From assembly GCA_002455755.1 (NCBI GenBank), contig DKLL01000091.1, positions 2,761-7,908 on the forward strand: a DNA stretch of 5,148 bases, given 5' to 3'. The notes beneath the pieces were generated by a model. That model ran no database searches. It had not been told where the DNA came from and saw only the letters and a list, made by a program, of their open reading frames with translations. Source of the stretch: Acinetobacter sp. UBA6641 (lineage in GTDB: Bacteria > Pseudomonadota > Gammaproteobacteria > Pseudomonadales > Moraxellaceae). Of the stretch, positions 1 to 5,148 are shown in pieces. Both the position numbers and the translations under genes were made by a program. Every line of letters begins with the position of its first letter. The first letter of the stretch is position 1.

Positions 1-801
1 ATTCAACAAGCATTACAAGAAGATATTGGCGAAGGTGATATCACCGCTTTATTAACCCCTGAAGATGAACAAGCCACTGCCACCATCATTAGCCGTGAAG
101 AGATGGTGCTTGCCGGTCAGCCTTGGGTCAATGCCTTAATTCAAGCCTATGATGCAACGGTACAGGTGACCTGGCTGAAAAATGATGGCGACCGCGTCCA
201 GGCCAACGAAACCTTTTTAAAGCTGGCAGGTCCTGCACGTAGCTTACTCACCGTTGAGCGCCCTGCCCTTAACTTTATCCAGACGCTTTCTGCGGTTGCC
301 ACTAAAACCGCTGAATATGTAAAACAATTAGAAGGCCTGAATACCAAATTGCTCGATACCCGTAAAACCCTGCCAGGCTTACGTATTGCACAAAAATATG
401 CAGTGACAATTGGTGGCGGTCAGAACCATCGTTTGGGTTTATTCGATGCCTTCCTGATTAAAGAAAACCACATTATGGCAGCCGGCGGTATTGCACAGGC
501 CATTGCCAAGGCACACAACATCGCACCGGGTAAACCAGTTGAAGTTGAAGTTGAAACCTGGGATGAACTGAATCAGGCGCTAGAAGCCAAAGCAGACATC
601 GTGATGCTGGATAACTTTAGCCAGCAACAAATGATTGATGCCGTTCAGCATGTTGCCGGTCGTTGCAAACTGGAAGCATCGGGCAACATCACCATTGCAA
701 ATTTACGTGAAGTGGCAACAACTGGTGTGGATTATATTTCGATGGGTGTGTTAACCAAAGACGTCAAAGCGGTTGATCTATCCATGCGCTTTAATGCTTA
801 A
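1..801 (+). CDS. nadC: Nicotinate-nucleotide pyrophosphorylase (carboxylating), 5'-truncated by window edge
   Basis: This is quinolinate phosphoribosyltransferase, a cytosolic enzyme that converts quinolinate and PRPP to nicotinate mononucleotide, CO2 and pyrophosphate in de novo NAD synthesis. The frame is open from base 1, and 266 residues are visible. The family is usually about 280 residues, so roughly 15 N-terminal residues probably lie outside; the internal ATG at 103 is not the start, because the conserved DIGEGDIT motif (residues 8-15 of the fragment) lies before it. Other family motifs are ERPALNF (about 86-92), [11 protein letters not shown] (118-128), the GGGQNHR substrate loop (138-144), LIKENH (152-157), VEVEVE, MLDN (202-205), EASGNI (225-230) and a C-terminal YISMG. 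Conserved basic residues for the two substrates (the R of DTRK, the H and R of QNHR, the K of KENH) are present. The stop codon overlaps that of the convergent small gene. No frame damage is seen. Confidence 0.97.
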   Translation: MQQALQEDIGEGDITALLTPEDEQATATIISREEMVLAGQPWVNALIQAYDATVQVTWLKNDGDRVQANETFLKLAGPARSLLTVERPALNFIQTLSAVATKTAEYVKQLEGLNTKLLDTRKTLPGLRIAQKYAVTIGGGQNHRLGLFDAFLIKENHIMAAGGIAQAIAKAHNIAPGKPVEVEVETWDELNQALEAKADIVMLDNFSQQQMIDAVQHVAGRCKLEASGNITIANLREVATTGVDYISMGVLTKDVKAVDLSMRFNA

Positions 802-980
802 TTCTGCTCAGTAGCATTTTGCGATTTAGATTTCAGTTGAGCGCTTAAATCCTGAATTTCACTGGCTGATGGGTTCTGTTGCCAGGCGGATGGCATGGAT
901 TTTTGTTCTGAAGCTCGCGGATCACTGGTCATGAGTGCCAGTGTTACCACGGATACCAGCAGGATTATAATATTTAACAT
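798..980 (-). CDS. Small membrane-anchored or exported hypothetical protein (60 aa)
   Basis: I do not recognise the family. The predicted protein has a short hydrophobic N-terminal segment (about residues 2-17, [16 protein letters not shown]) followed by a polar tail of some 40 residues rich in Ser, Gln, Ala and Asn. That suggests an N-terminal membrane anchor or an uncleaved or weak signal peptide, with the tail in the periplasm. There is no lipobox cysteine, and the basic N-terminal residues typical of a good signal peptide are missing. I chose the ATG at 980 because CAGGAG sits 6 nt upstream; the in-frame ATG at 1004 would add 8 residues but has no comparable ribosome site. The gene lies downstream of rph on the same strand beyond a strong terminator, so it probably has its own promoter, which I could not identify convincingly. 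It is convergent with nadC, and the two stop codons overlap by 3-4 bp. A clean RBS plus a hydrophobic N-terminus make it likely real. Confidence 0.68.
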   Translation of the reverse strand: MLNIIILLVSVVTLALMTSDPRASEQKSMPSAWQQNPSASEIQDLSAQLKSKSQNATEQN

Positions 981-986
981 TCTATA

Positions 987-992
987 CTCCTG
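987..992 (-). promoter_or_regulatory. Ribosome binding site deciding the start of the 60-aa gene
   Basis: On the minus strand CAGGAG is followed by the 6-nt spacer TATAGA and then ATG at 980. This is a near-consensus Shine-Dalgarno at good spacing. It supports the downstream start over the in-frame ATG at 1004, which would place this motif inside the coding sequence. Confidence 0.7.
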
Positions 993-1102
993 TAAATAAA
1001 GCATCAGTCTAGACCCTGAATATGAGCTGAGTCTTAAGCAGGCGTTTCAAAGCGTTCGACTCTTGCAAGCTTTTGTAGCCCTTTTCTCATTTTCTGGATA
1101 TA

Positions 1103-1130
1103 AAAAAATGCACCTGAAGGTGCATTTTTT
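1103..1130 (-). terminator. Intrinsic terminator downstream of rph (bidirectional in form)
   Basis: A perfect inverted repeat has six pairs TGCACC/GGTGCA around a TGAA loop (1115-1118), extended by six A:T pairs to a 12-bp stem. Read on the minus strand, it lies 19 nt after the rph stop codon and ends in seven T residues (complement of 1102-1108), so it fits a rho-independent terminator for rph. A T-run on the plus strand (1125-1130) means it could also stop transcription reading through from nadC. It separates rph from the downstream small gene. Confidence 0.9.
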
Positions 1131-1149
1131 ACATATTTAACCCAACAAC

Positions 1150-1866
1150 TTACCAGCCTAAAGCTTGCTGTTGTTTTTTAATCAGTTCTTGAATGCCTTT
1201 TTCAGCCAATTCAAGCATTTCGTTACACTGCGCACGAGTAAATGGTTTCTCTTCAGCAGTACCTTGTACTTCAATAAACTCACCTGCTTGTGTCATCACC
1301 ACATTTAAGTCGGTTTGGCAGTTTGAATCTTCTTCATAACACAGATCCAGCAAAGCTTGGTCTTGATACATACCGACAGAAATCGCAGCAACCAGACCTT
1401 TCAGCGGATCCTGCTTAATTTTCTTGGTTTCAAGCAACACATTCATGGCATCAATTAAAGCCACAGCTGCACCGGTAATGGATGCAGTGCGCGTACCGCC
1501 ATCAGCCTGAATCACATCACAGTCGATGGTAATGGTATTTTCACCCAGTTTTTTCAAATCCACCATGGCACGCAAGCTACGACCAATCAGACGCTGGATT
1601 TCCTGAGTACGACCACTTTGTTTACCACGAGCGGCTTCACGGTCACTACGGGTATGAGTTGAACGTGGCAACATGCCGTATTCGGCAGTGACCCAACCTT
1701 GGCCCTTGCCTTTTAAGAAACGTGGCACTGAATTATCAATACTTGCGGTACAAAGAACTTTAGTATGACCAAATTCAATCAATACTGAACCTTCCGCATA
1801 ACGTGTATAGTTACGGGTAATTTTTACGTCACGTAATTGATCTAATGTACGTTGGTCGATACGCAT
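1150..1866 (-). CDS. rph: Ribonuclease PH
   Basis: This is a phosphorolytic 3'-5' exoribonuclease of the cytoplasm. It trims the 3' ends of tRNA precursors, releasing nucleoside diphosphates, and it takes part in structured-RNA turnover. The protein is 238 residues, the normal full length, and forms one RNase PH fold that normally assembles as a hexameric ring. Visible family signatures are [17 protein letters not shown] (57-73), the [24 protein letters not shown] segment (about 77-99, including the phosphate-contacting Arg86), [18 protein letters not shown] (116-133, with the GTRT phosphate site at 124-127) and the acidic pair D180/D186 in the ED-x5-D context expected to bind metal. The C-terminus is intact and Lys/Gln-rich, so this is not the truncated allele known from some E. 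coli K-12 strains. The start is supported by AAGGAC 5 nt upstream. The gene appears monocistronic, with its own promoter and a strong terminator. Confidence 0.98.
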   Translation of the reverse strand: MRIDQRTLDQLRDVKITRNYTRYAEGSVLIEFGHTKVLCTASIDNSVPRFLKGKGQGWVTAEYGMLPRSTHTRSDREAARGKQSGRTQEIQRLIGRSLRAMVDLKKLGENTITIDCDVIQADGGTRTASITGAAVALIDAMNVLLETKKIKQDPLKGLVAAISVGMYQDQALLDLCYEEDSNCQTDLNVVMTQAGEFIEVQGTAEEKPFTRAQCNEMLELAEKGIQELIKKQQQALGW

Positions 1867-1903
1867 AATGAGTCCTTATTCTGGCTAAAATTCATTGCGG
1901 CCT

Positions 1904-1912
1904 AGTATAACA
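1904..1912 (-). promoter_or_regulatory. Extended -10 promoter for rph
   Basis: On the minus strand the sequence TGT-TATACT gives a TGn extended -10 element, with a -10 hexamer matching consensus at 5 of 6 positions. It lies 37 nt upstream of the rph ATG, so transcription would begin near 1897 with a leader of about 30 nt. No good -35 hexamer is found 16-18 bp upstream, as is common for extended -10 promoters. The call rests on the motif alone. Confidence 0.55.
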
Positions 1913-1920
1913 GAAGCAAG

Positions 1921-1967
1921 CTTGAAGGTTTTGCCAGGACATTGTCTATTGGCAAAAAACCATCAAG
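1921..1967. repeat. Long imperfect inverted repeat between the desaturase and rph
   Basis: The arms 1921-1936 (CTTGAAGGTTTTGCCA) and 1950-1967 (TGGCAAAAAACCATCAAG) pair with one mismatch and a 2-nt bulge, leaving a 13-nt loop that contains a small GAC/GTC pairing. The structure lies 71 bases past the desaturase stop codon and abuts the -35 zone of the rph promoter. Neither strand has a T-tract directly after the stem, so it is not a standard intrinsic terminator. It could be a 3'-end-stabilising or processing hairpin for the desaturase transcript, a protein site near the rph promoter, or the remnant of a small mobile repeat. Confidence 0.6.
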
Positions 1968-2037
1968 CCATTTTCACTGCATTTCGCATGAATCACATTC
2001 GCGATCGCCTACTGAGGAGAATCTGCGCGATTAAACC

Positions 2038-3183
2038 TTAAAAACTCAATAATGACTTTAATTTTTGTGTCGACTGTTGAATAGAACTGGTCCATGAATT
2101 TGGCAATGAACATTTCGCCAAACGCACCCAGACACTACCAAACTGTTTAAAGAAACTGGCTTCATTATAGTGAATCCCATACTCTGCACATAAGGCACGA
2201 ATTTTTGGTGCTGCTTCGGCATAACGGTTAGCAGGCATATCCGGGAATAAATGGTGTTCAATTTGATGACTCAAATTACCACTTAAAATATGCAACCATT
2301 CTGTACCGCTAAAATTACTCGAGCCACGAATTTGACGTAAATACCATTCAGCACGGGTTTCAGTATCGGTATTGTCTGGTTCAAAGGTTTCAGCATCTTC
2401 AGTGAAATGTTCATTAAAAATCACGGCCGAGGCCCAAAGGCTACGAATCACGTTAGCGACTGCATTTCCAGCAAATACAGGCAGTGCATTTGGACCGGCA
2501 ATTAAAGGGAAAAACACATAATCCTTGGCAATTTGGCGTGTGGCTTTCTTGCGGAATTTTGCAGATTCAGTCCAAACCTGTTTCCAGCTCTTGGTTTTAT
2601 AGGCAACCACATCTTCCAAATGCAGGTTTTGGAGGCCTACATACCATTCGAAAAATACCATCAATTGAATGGCAAGAGGAATGTTGAATAAAAAGCGTGG
2701 TTCCCATTTTTGCGACTCACTGACCCGGAGCAGGCCATAACCGACATCATGGTCCTTACCAATAATATTGGTATAAGTATGATGGATATAGTTATGGGTA
2801 TGTTTCCAGTCATCACCGGTCGCCATAGTGTCCCAGTCATAATTGGCACCGTTCAGATTCGGGTCATTGAGCCAGTCAAACTGACCGTGCATCACGTTAT
2901 GGCCCAGTTCCATATTTTCCACAATTTTGGAAATACCCAACAAGCTGGTGCCCAATAACCATACTGGCGGAATCCAGCCACCAAACATCAACATTCCGCG
3001 TGATGCAATTTCGCTATAACGGACGAAATTACGGATTTTATAAATGTACTGGGCATCTTGCTCGCCAATACTGTCCATGATTTCACGGCGAATGGCATCG
3101 ACCTTTTCACCAAACTCTGCAATTTGCTCTGCACTTAAATATTTTGATTTACTATTTTCTGGAAACTTAACTGACATATTCAT
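2038..3183 (-). CDS. Membrane fatty acid (acyl-CoA type) desaturase, DesB-like
   Basis: This is a membrane-bound di-iron desaturase that uses O2 and electrons from a reductase partner to introduce a cis double bond into a saturated acyl chain. Its 381 residues carry the three histidine boxes of the superfamily: H95-x3-H99 (HNVMHGQFDW context), H130-x3-H134-H135 (preceded by H128) and Q307-x2-H310-H311 in QIEHHLFP. An extra H259 in NEHF is probably a further iron ligand. Hydrophobic membrane segments lie near 66-86, 163-186 and 222-256, with the histidine boxes facing the cytoplasm. The start at 3183 is supported by CAGGAG 7 nt upstream; the Met at residue 3 is too far from it. The gene is second in an operon behind its likely electron donor, 84 bp downstream of that gene. 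By family and context it resembles P. aeruginosa DesB, an acyl-CoA delta-9 desaturase. The exact substrate (acyl-CoA or phospholipid) and double-bond position cannot be read from sequence. Confidence 0.92.
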   Translation of the reverse strand: MNMSVKFPENSKSKYLSAEQIAEFGEKVDAIRREIMDSIGEQDAQYIYKIRNFVRYSEIASRGMLMFGGWIPPVWLLGTSLLGISKIVENMELGHNVMHGQFDWLNDPNLNGANYDWDTMATGDDWKHTHNYIHHTYTNIIGKDHDVGYGLLRVSESQKWEPRFLFNIPLAIQLMVFFEWYVGLQNLHLEDVVAYKTKSWKQVWTESAKFRKKATRQIAKDYVFFPLIAGPNALPVFAGNAVANVIRSLWASAVIFNEHFTEDAETFEPDNTDTETRAEWYLRQIRGSSNFSGTEWLHILSGNLSHQIEHHLFPDMPANRYAEAAPKIRALCAEYGIHYNEASFFKQFGSVWVRLAKCSLPNSWTSSIQQSTQKLKSLLSF

Positions 3184-3267
3184 TGTTTTTCTCCTGAGTA
3201 AGCATCGAGCCCTGTTTTAAAAAGTGCGATCACTCACTGAATGGCGCTATTCAAGCGTTTTTATTTT

Positions 3268-4290
3268 TTAAAGGTTAATTACCACCGGACTCACGGCTTG
3301 GTTAATACATAACTTGATTTGCGTATTGCTATCGTGGTCGATTTCACCGGTGAGCAGGTTTTTGGTGGAACCGCTAACCTTGGTACAGGTACAGGTATTG
3401 CAGATGCCCATACGGCAGCCATGTGCTGGTCTTAACCCGGCCTGTTCAGCACTTTCCAGCAAATTGGTTTTGGCTTCAAACTCTTGTTGAGCACGTAAAA
3501 ACACCACCGGTTGTACTGCTGCATTTTCATCCACAACTATCTGAAAATATTCCTGTTTTAGCAGATTGGCAATCCCCAGCCGTTGATAGATCTGGTTCAC
3601 ACTTTGCATCATGCCCTTGGCACCACAGGCATAACTTTGGCGTTGCTGGAAATCGGGAACGGTACTTTCAAGCAGCTCGGCAGTTAAATGTTGCTTTTGG
3701 ATCTGGGTATTAAAATGATGATATTGAAACTGTGGATGTTGCTCGGCCAATTGCTGCAATTCGGCATCGAAGGCATCATCACGACTAAAATAGATCAGGT
3801 CAATCTGACTGACTTTTTGACGAATCGCCTGCTGCAATAATGAATAGATTGCGGTGATGCCACTCCCTGAAGCCAATAATAAAATAGGCTCTACAGATGA
3901 ATTCAAGGTGAATCGACCCTGAACCTGGGAAATTTCCACCATACTGCCCACAGCCAAGCGAGTTAAGGCATTGGAAACTTTGCCCTGACGTTTTACGGCA
4001 ATCACCACATTGCCGTGTTCGGTAATTTTCACAATCGAGTAACTACGTTGCTCACGAACACCTGCAATCACGACAGTCACTAAAATACTTTGCCCAGCAG
4101 AGAAAAGATAAGCTTGGAAGTTATGATTCGGTTGTAGCTGAATTTGATAGAAGTCTGTACTCAGCATCTGTACATCGGCAATGCTGGCTTTGACTTTTTT
4201 CCATGCCCAAACTGGATTTATTTTTTCAGCGATAAAATCGACGAAATCTTCTCGAATCCATTGCGGCTTATATTGGATCACATGACTCAT
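3268..4290 (-). CDS. Ferredoxin reductase-type flavoprotein with C-terminal [2Fe-2S] domain, desaturase electron donor (DesC-like)
   Basis: This is a predicted cytoplasmic, possibly membrane-associated, NAD(P)H oxidoreductase that feeds electrons to the adjacent desaturase. The 340 residues show three modules. The FAD-binding barrel is at about 33-130, with the flavin motif R82-S-Y-S85. The NAD(P)-binding domain is at about 135-250, with LLLASGSGITA (137-147) and the YACGAKGMM motif at 220-228. The C-terminal plant-type ferredoxin domain (about 260-340) has cluster cysteines C292-x4-C297-x2-C300 and C328. An additional C302 lies next to the cluster. Residue 147 is Ala where many relatives have Pro (GSGITP). 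The start is supported by AAGAGGA 7 nt upstream of the ATG. It is first in the operon, directly behind the operator/promoter region, and its fused reductase-ferredoxin layout would make a separate ferredoxin unnecessary. Other members of this class serve oxygenases, but the adjacent desaturase argues for the desaturase role. Confidence 0.9.
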   Translation of the reverse strand: MSHVIQYKPQWIREDFVDFIAEKINPVWAWKKVKASIADVQMLSTDFYQIQLQPNHNFQAYLFSAGQSILVTVVIAGVREQRSYSIVKITEHGNVVIAVKRQGKVSNALTRLAVGSMVEISQVQGRFTLNSSVEPILLLASGSGITAIYSLLQQAIRQKVSQIDLIYFSRDDAFDAELQQLAEQHPQFQYHHFNTQIQKQHLTAELLESTVPDFQQRQSYACGAKGMMQSVNQIYQRLGIANLLKQEYFQIVVDENAAVQPVVFLRAQQEFEAKTNLLESAEQAGLRPAHGCRMGICNTCTCTKVSGSTKNLLTGEIDHDSNTQIKLCINQAVSPVVINL

Positions 4291-4325
4291 ATGACGTTCC
4301 TCTTTTCTTACTGGCTATTTATTTG

Positions 4326-4343
4326 AGTGAACAGGTGTTCTTA
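4326..4343. promoter_or_regulatory. Operator-like site 1 (degenerate) for the FabR/DesT-type regulator
   Basis: AGTGAACA-GG-TGTTCTTA has one perfect half identical to that of site 2. The inner five bases of the other half are correct (TGTTC), but its outer three do not match. Its centre is 19 bp from that of site 2. It lies in the predicted leader of the reductase-desaturase transcript and touches the -35 box of the regulator promoter, so it is probably a weaker, auxiliary site. Confidence 0.55.
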
Positions 4344-4367
4344 CAGTGAACACTTGTACACTATAAT
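4340..4367 (+). promoter_or_regulatory. Predicted promoter of the TetR/FabR-type regulator gene
   Basis: On the plus strand CTTACA (4340-4345, 4 of 6 to consensus), a 16-bp spacer and a perfect TATAAT (4362-4367) form a plausible sigma-70 promoter. Transcription would start near 4374, giving a leader of about 90 nt that contains site 3 and a T-rich tract. Site 2 lies in the spacer, which implies autoregulation. Confidence 0.6.
4345..4362. promoter_or_regulatory. Operator-like palindrome, site 2, for the FabR/DesT-type regulator
   Basis: AGTGAACA-CT-TGTACACT is an 18-bp palindrome with a single mismatched pair. It fills the spacer of the predicted regulator promoter and overlaps the -10 box of the divergent operon promoter. 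Protein bound here would block both directions. An 18-bp palindrome with 8-bp arms is the shape expected for a TetR-family dimer, and the neighbouring regulator is the obvious candidate. Confidence 0.75.
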
Positions 4368-4386
4368 GGTTTTTTAGTTCAGTCAA
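4360..4386 (-). promoter_or_regulatory. Predicted promoter of the reductase-desaturase operon
   Basis: On the minus strand TTGACT (complement of 4381-4386, 5 of 6 to consensus) is followed after a short 15-bp spacer by TATAGT (complement of 4360-4365, 5 of 6). Transcription would start near 4353, leaving a leader of about 60 nt to the ATG at 4290. The -10 box shares four base pairs with that of the divergent promoter, so the two promoters cannot be occupied at once. The short spacer lowers confidence and may mean a weak basal promoter. Confidence 0.5.
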
Positions 4387-4398
4387 CACATGTTCACT
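4381..4398. promoter_or_regulatory. Operator-like palindrome, site 3, for the FabR/DesT-type regulator
   Basis: AGTCAACA-CA-TGTTCACT is another 18-bp palindrome with one mismatched pair, matching site 2 at most positions. Its left edge contains the complement of the TTGACT -35 box of the operon promoter, so binding would occlude RNA polymerase for the reductase-desaturase genes. For the regulator gene it would lie just downstream of the start point and act as a roadblock. Its centre is 36 bp from that of site 2. Confidence 0.75.
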
Positions 4399-4463
4399 GA
4401 CATTCGTCGTTTATTTTGTTTTTTTTTGATAGACTTCATGCAGAATTTTTTTAGGGTAGTCGC

Positions 4464-5123
4464 ATGTCGATACGGGATGAGCGTAAACAGCAGAGCCGCC
4501 AAGCACTTTTAGATGCCGCGCTGGCTTTAAACACGTCTGGGCGTTCTTTCAGCAGCATCAGTTTGCGTGAAATCGCACGTCATGTCGGTTTGGTGCCGAC
4601 GGCGTTTTATCGACATTTTCAGGACATGAATGAACTGGGACTGGAACTGGTCGATCAGGTGGCCCTGCATTTAAAAGGCATTTTGCATCAACTGGGACAG
4701 GCTTATATTTATCAGCCGAATACCAAAACTCAAATCAGTCTGGACCTGTTTTTTCAGGCCGTTGAACACCATCCAGAACCGTGGGTATTTATGATTGCCG
4801 AACGCTGGGGTGGTTCGGAAGTGATTCGCCATGCCATTGCCCGGGAAATTAATTTTTTAGTTGAAGATTTGGCCAATGATCTATGTAAAATGGAAACCGT
4901 GCAGCACATTCATAATGTGCCCGACCTGCGGGTGATTTCTAATATTTTAATTAACTTATCCTTTACCTGGGCCATGACCTGGATGGATATCAACCGTCAA
5001 TATCAAGCTCAGGAACGTCTGGATCAACAAAAACAATTCAAGTTGCAAACCATTACTCAAGTGCATTTAATTTTCCGTGGCATCTCCAACTGGAACCCTT
5101 CCAAAAATTCTGCTTCCTCATAA
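4464..5123 (+). CDS. TetR-family transcriptional regulator of unsaturated fatty acid synthesis, FabR/DesT-like
   Basis: This is a predicted dimeric DNA-binding repressor that adjusts desaturase expression to the acyl-chain saturation of the lipid pool. The 219 residues begin with a basic stretch and a TetR helix-turn-helix (about 30-52, SISLREIARHVGLVPTAFYRHF). The continuation ELGLELVD and the SLREIAR-x8-TAFYRHF pattern closely resemble E. coli FabR as I recall it. The remaining helices (about 60-210) form the ligand and dimer domain, with a Trp/Phe-rich stretch (W107, F109, W115, F167, W169, W173) that could line an acyl pocket. The start at 4464 has only a modest AGGG 7 nt upstream, so translation may be weak, as suits a regulator. 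The gene is divergent from the reductase-desaturase operon and shares the 173-bp control region with three palindromes. In P. aeruginosa the homologous DesT represses desCB and responds to the ratio of saturated to unsaturated acyl-CoA; the same role is inferred here. Confidence 0.9.
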   Translation: MSIRDERKQQSRQALLDAALALNTSGRSFSSISLREIARHVGLVPTAFYRHFQDMNELGLELVDQVALHLKGILHQLGQAYIYQPNTKTQISLDLFFQAVEHHPEPWVFMIAERWGGSEVIRHAIAREINFLVEDLANDLCKMETVQHIHNVPDLRVISNILINLSFTWAMTWMDINRQYQAQERLDQQKQFKLQTITQVHLIFRGISNWNPSKNSASS

Positions 5124-5148
5124 TTGAATAGGGTCTGTTGACATTTCA

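Noticed and set aside
805..820. TGCT-CAGT-AGCA-TTTT directly after the nadC stop codon as a terminator
   Set aside because: A four-base stem with a four-T run is too weak, and it overlaps the coding end of the convergent small gene.
1044..1064. GTTCGACTC within the non-coding stretch, resembling a tRNA T-loop
   Set aside because: No acceptor, D-arm or anticodon stem can be built around it, and the flanking bases do not form the required 5-bp T-stem.
2001..2008. GCGATCGC eight-base palindrome downstream of the desaturase
   Set aside because: It is a single short palindrome with no repeats elsewhere in the window and no link to a known site in this type of organism; probably chance.
2484..2958. 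Plus-strand open frames (2484-2687 and 2710-2958) inside the desaturase gene
   Set aside because: They are antisense to a highly conserved catalytic gene, lack ribosome sites and give no recognisable protein; they are by-products of the coding strand.
3223..3234. Small hairpin AGTG-ATCG-CACT followed by T residues (minus strand) between the reductase and desaturase genes
   Set aside because: The stem has only four firm pairs. The two genes are functionally linked and the downstream gene has its own RBS, so an operon with no internal terminator is the better reading. The AGTG/CACT bases lack the GAACA core of the operator boxes.
3423..3713. Plus-strand open frame of 96 codons inside the reductase gene
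   Set aside because: It is antisense to the ferredoxin and NAD(P) domains, has no ribosome site and a composition unlike a real protein.

Overview
The window looks like chromosomal DNA of an Acinetobacter-type gammaproteobacterium. The basis is moderate-to-low GC with A/T-rich intergenic DNA, strongly Moraxellaceae-like NadC and RNase PH sequences, and the nadC-rph pairing, which I recall from the conserved chromosomal flank of Acinetobacter genomes. No search was run, so the genus is an inference from recognition.

Layout from left to right. Positions 1-801 (+) hold the 3' part of nadC (NAD biosynthesis), cut by the window edge. A 60-residue membrane-anchored or exported small protein (798-980, -) converges on it, and the two stop codons overlap. 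A strong 12-bp hairpin with flanking A and T runs (1103-1130) terminates rph (1150-1866, -), a complete RNase PH with an extended -10 promoter. Between rph and the next gene lies a 47-bp imperfect hairpin (1921-1967) of unknown role. A two-gene minus-strand operon follows: a ferredoxin-reductase-type flavoprotein (3268-4290) and then a membrane acyl desaturase with three histidine boxes (2038-3183). A TetR regulator of the FabR/DesT type (4464-5123, +) is transcribed divergently. The last 25 bases are non-coding and end in a motif that could be the edge of an insertion sequence or a -35 box.

How the genes work together. The right half is a self-contained module for remodelling membrane lipids. 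The reductase should pass electrons from NAD(P)H through FAD and a plant-type [2Fe-2S] centre to the di-iron desaturase, which introduces double bonds into existing saturated acyl chains. The divergent FabR/DesT-like protein probably senses the saturated/unsaturated acyl balance. The 173-bp intergenic region carries three copies of an 18-bp operator-like palindrome (AGTGAACA-NN-TGTTCACT type), placed over two divergent promoters whose -10 boxes overlap. The arrangement matches the desT-desCB system of Pseudomonas aeruginosa, so the module is not new in kind. The three-operator, overlapping-promoter design is its most informative feature. No stretch above 300 bases lacks a gene.
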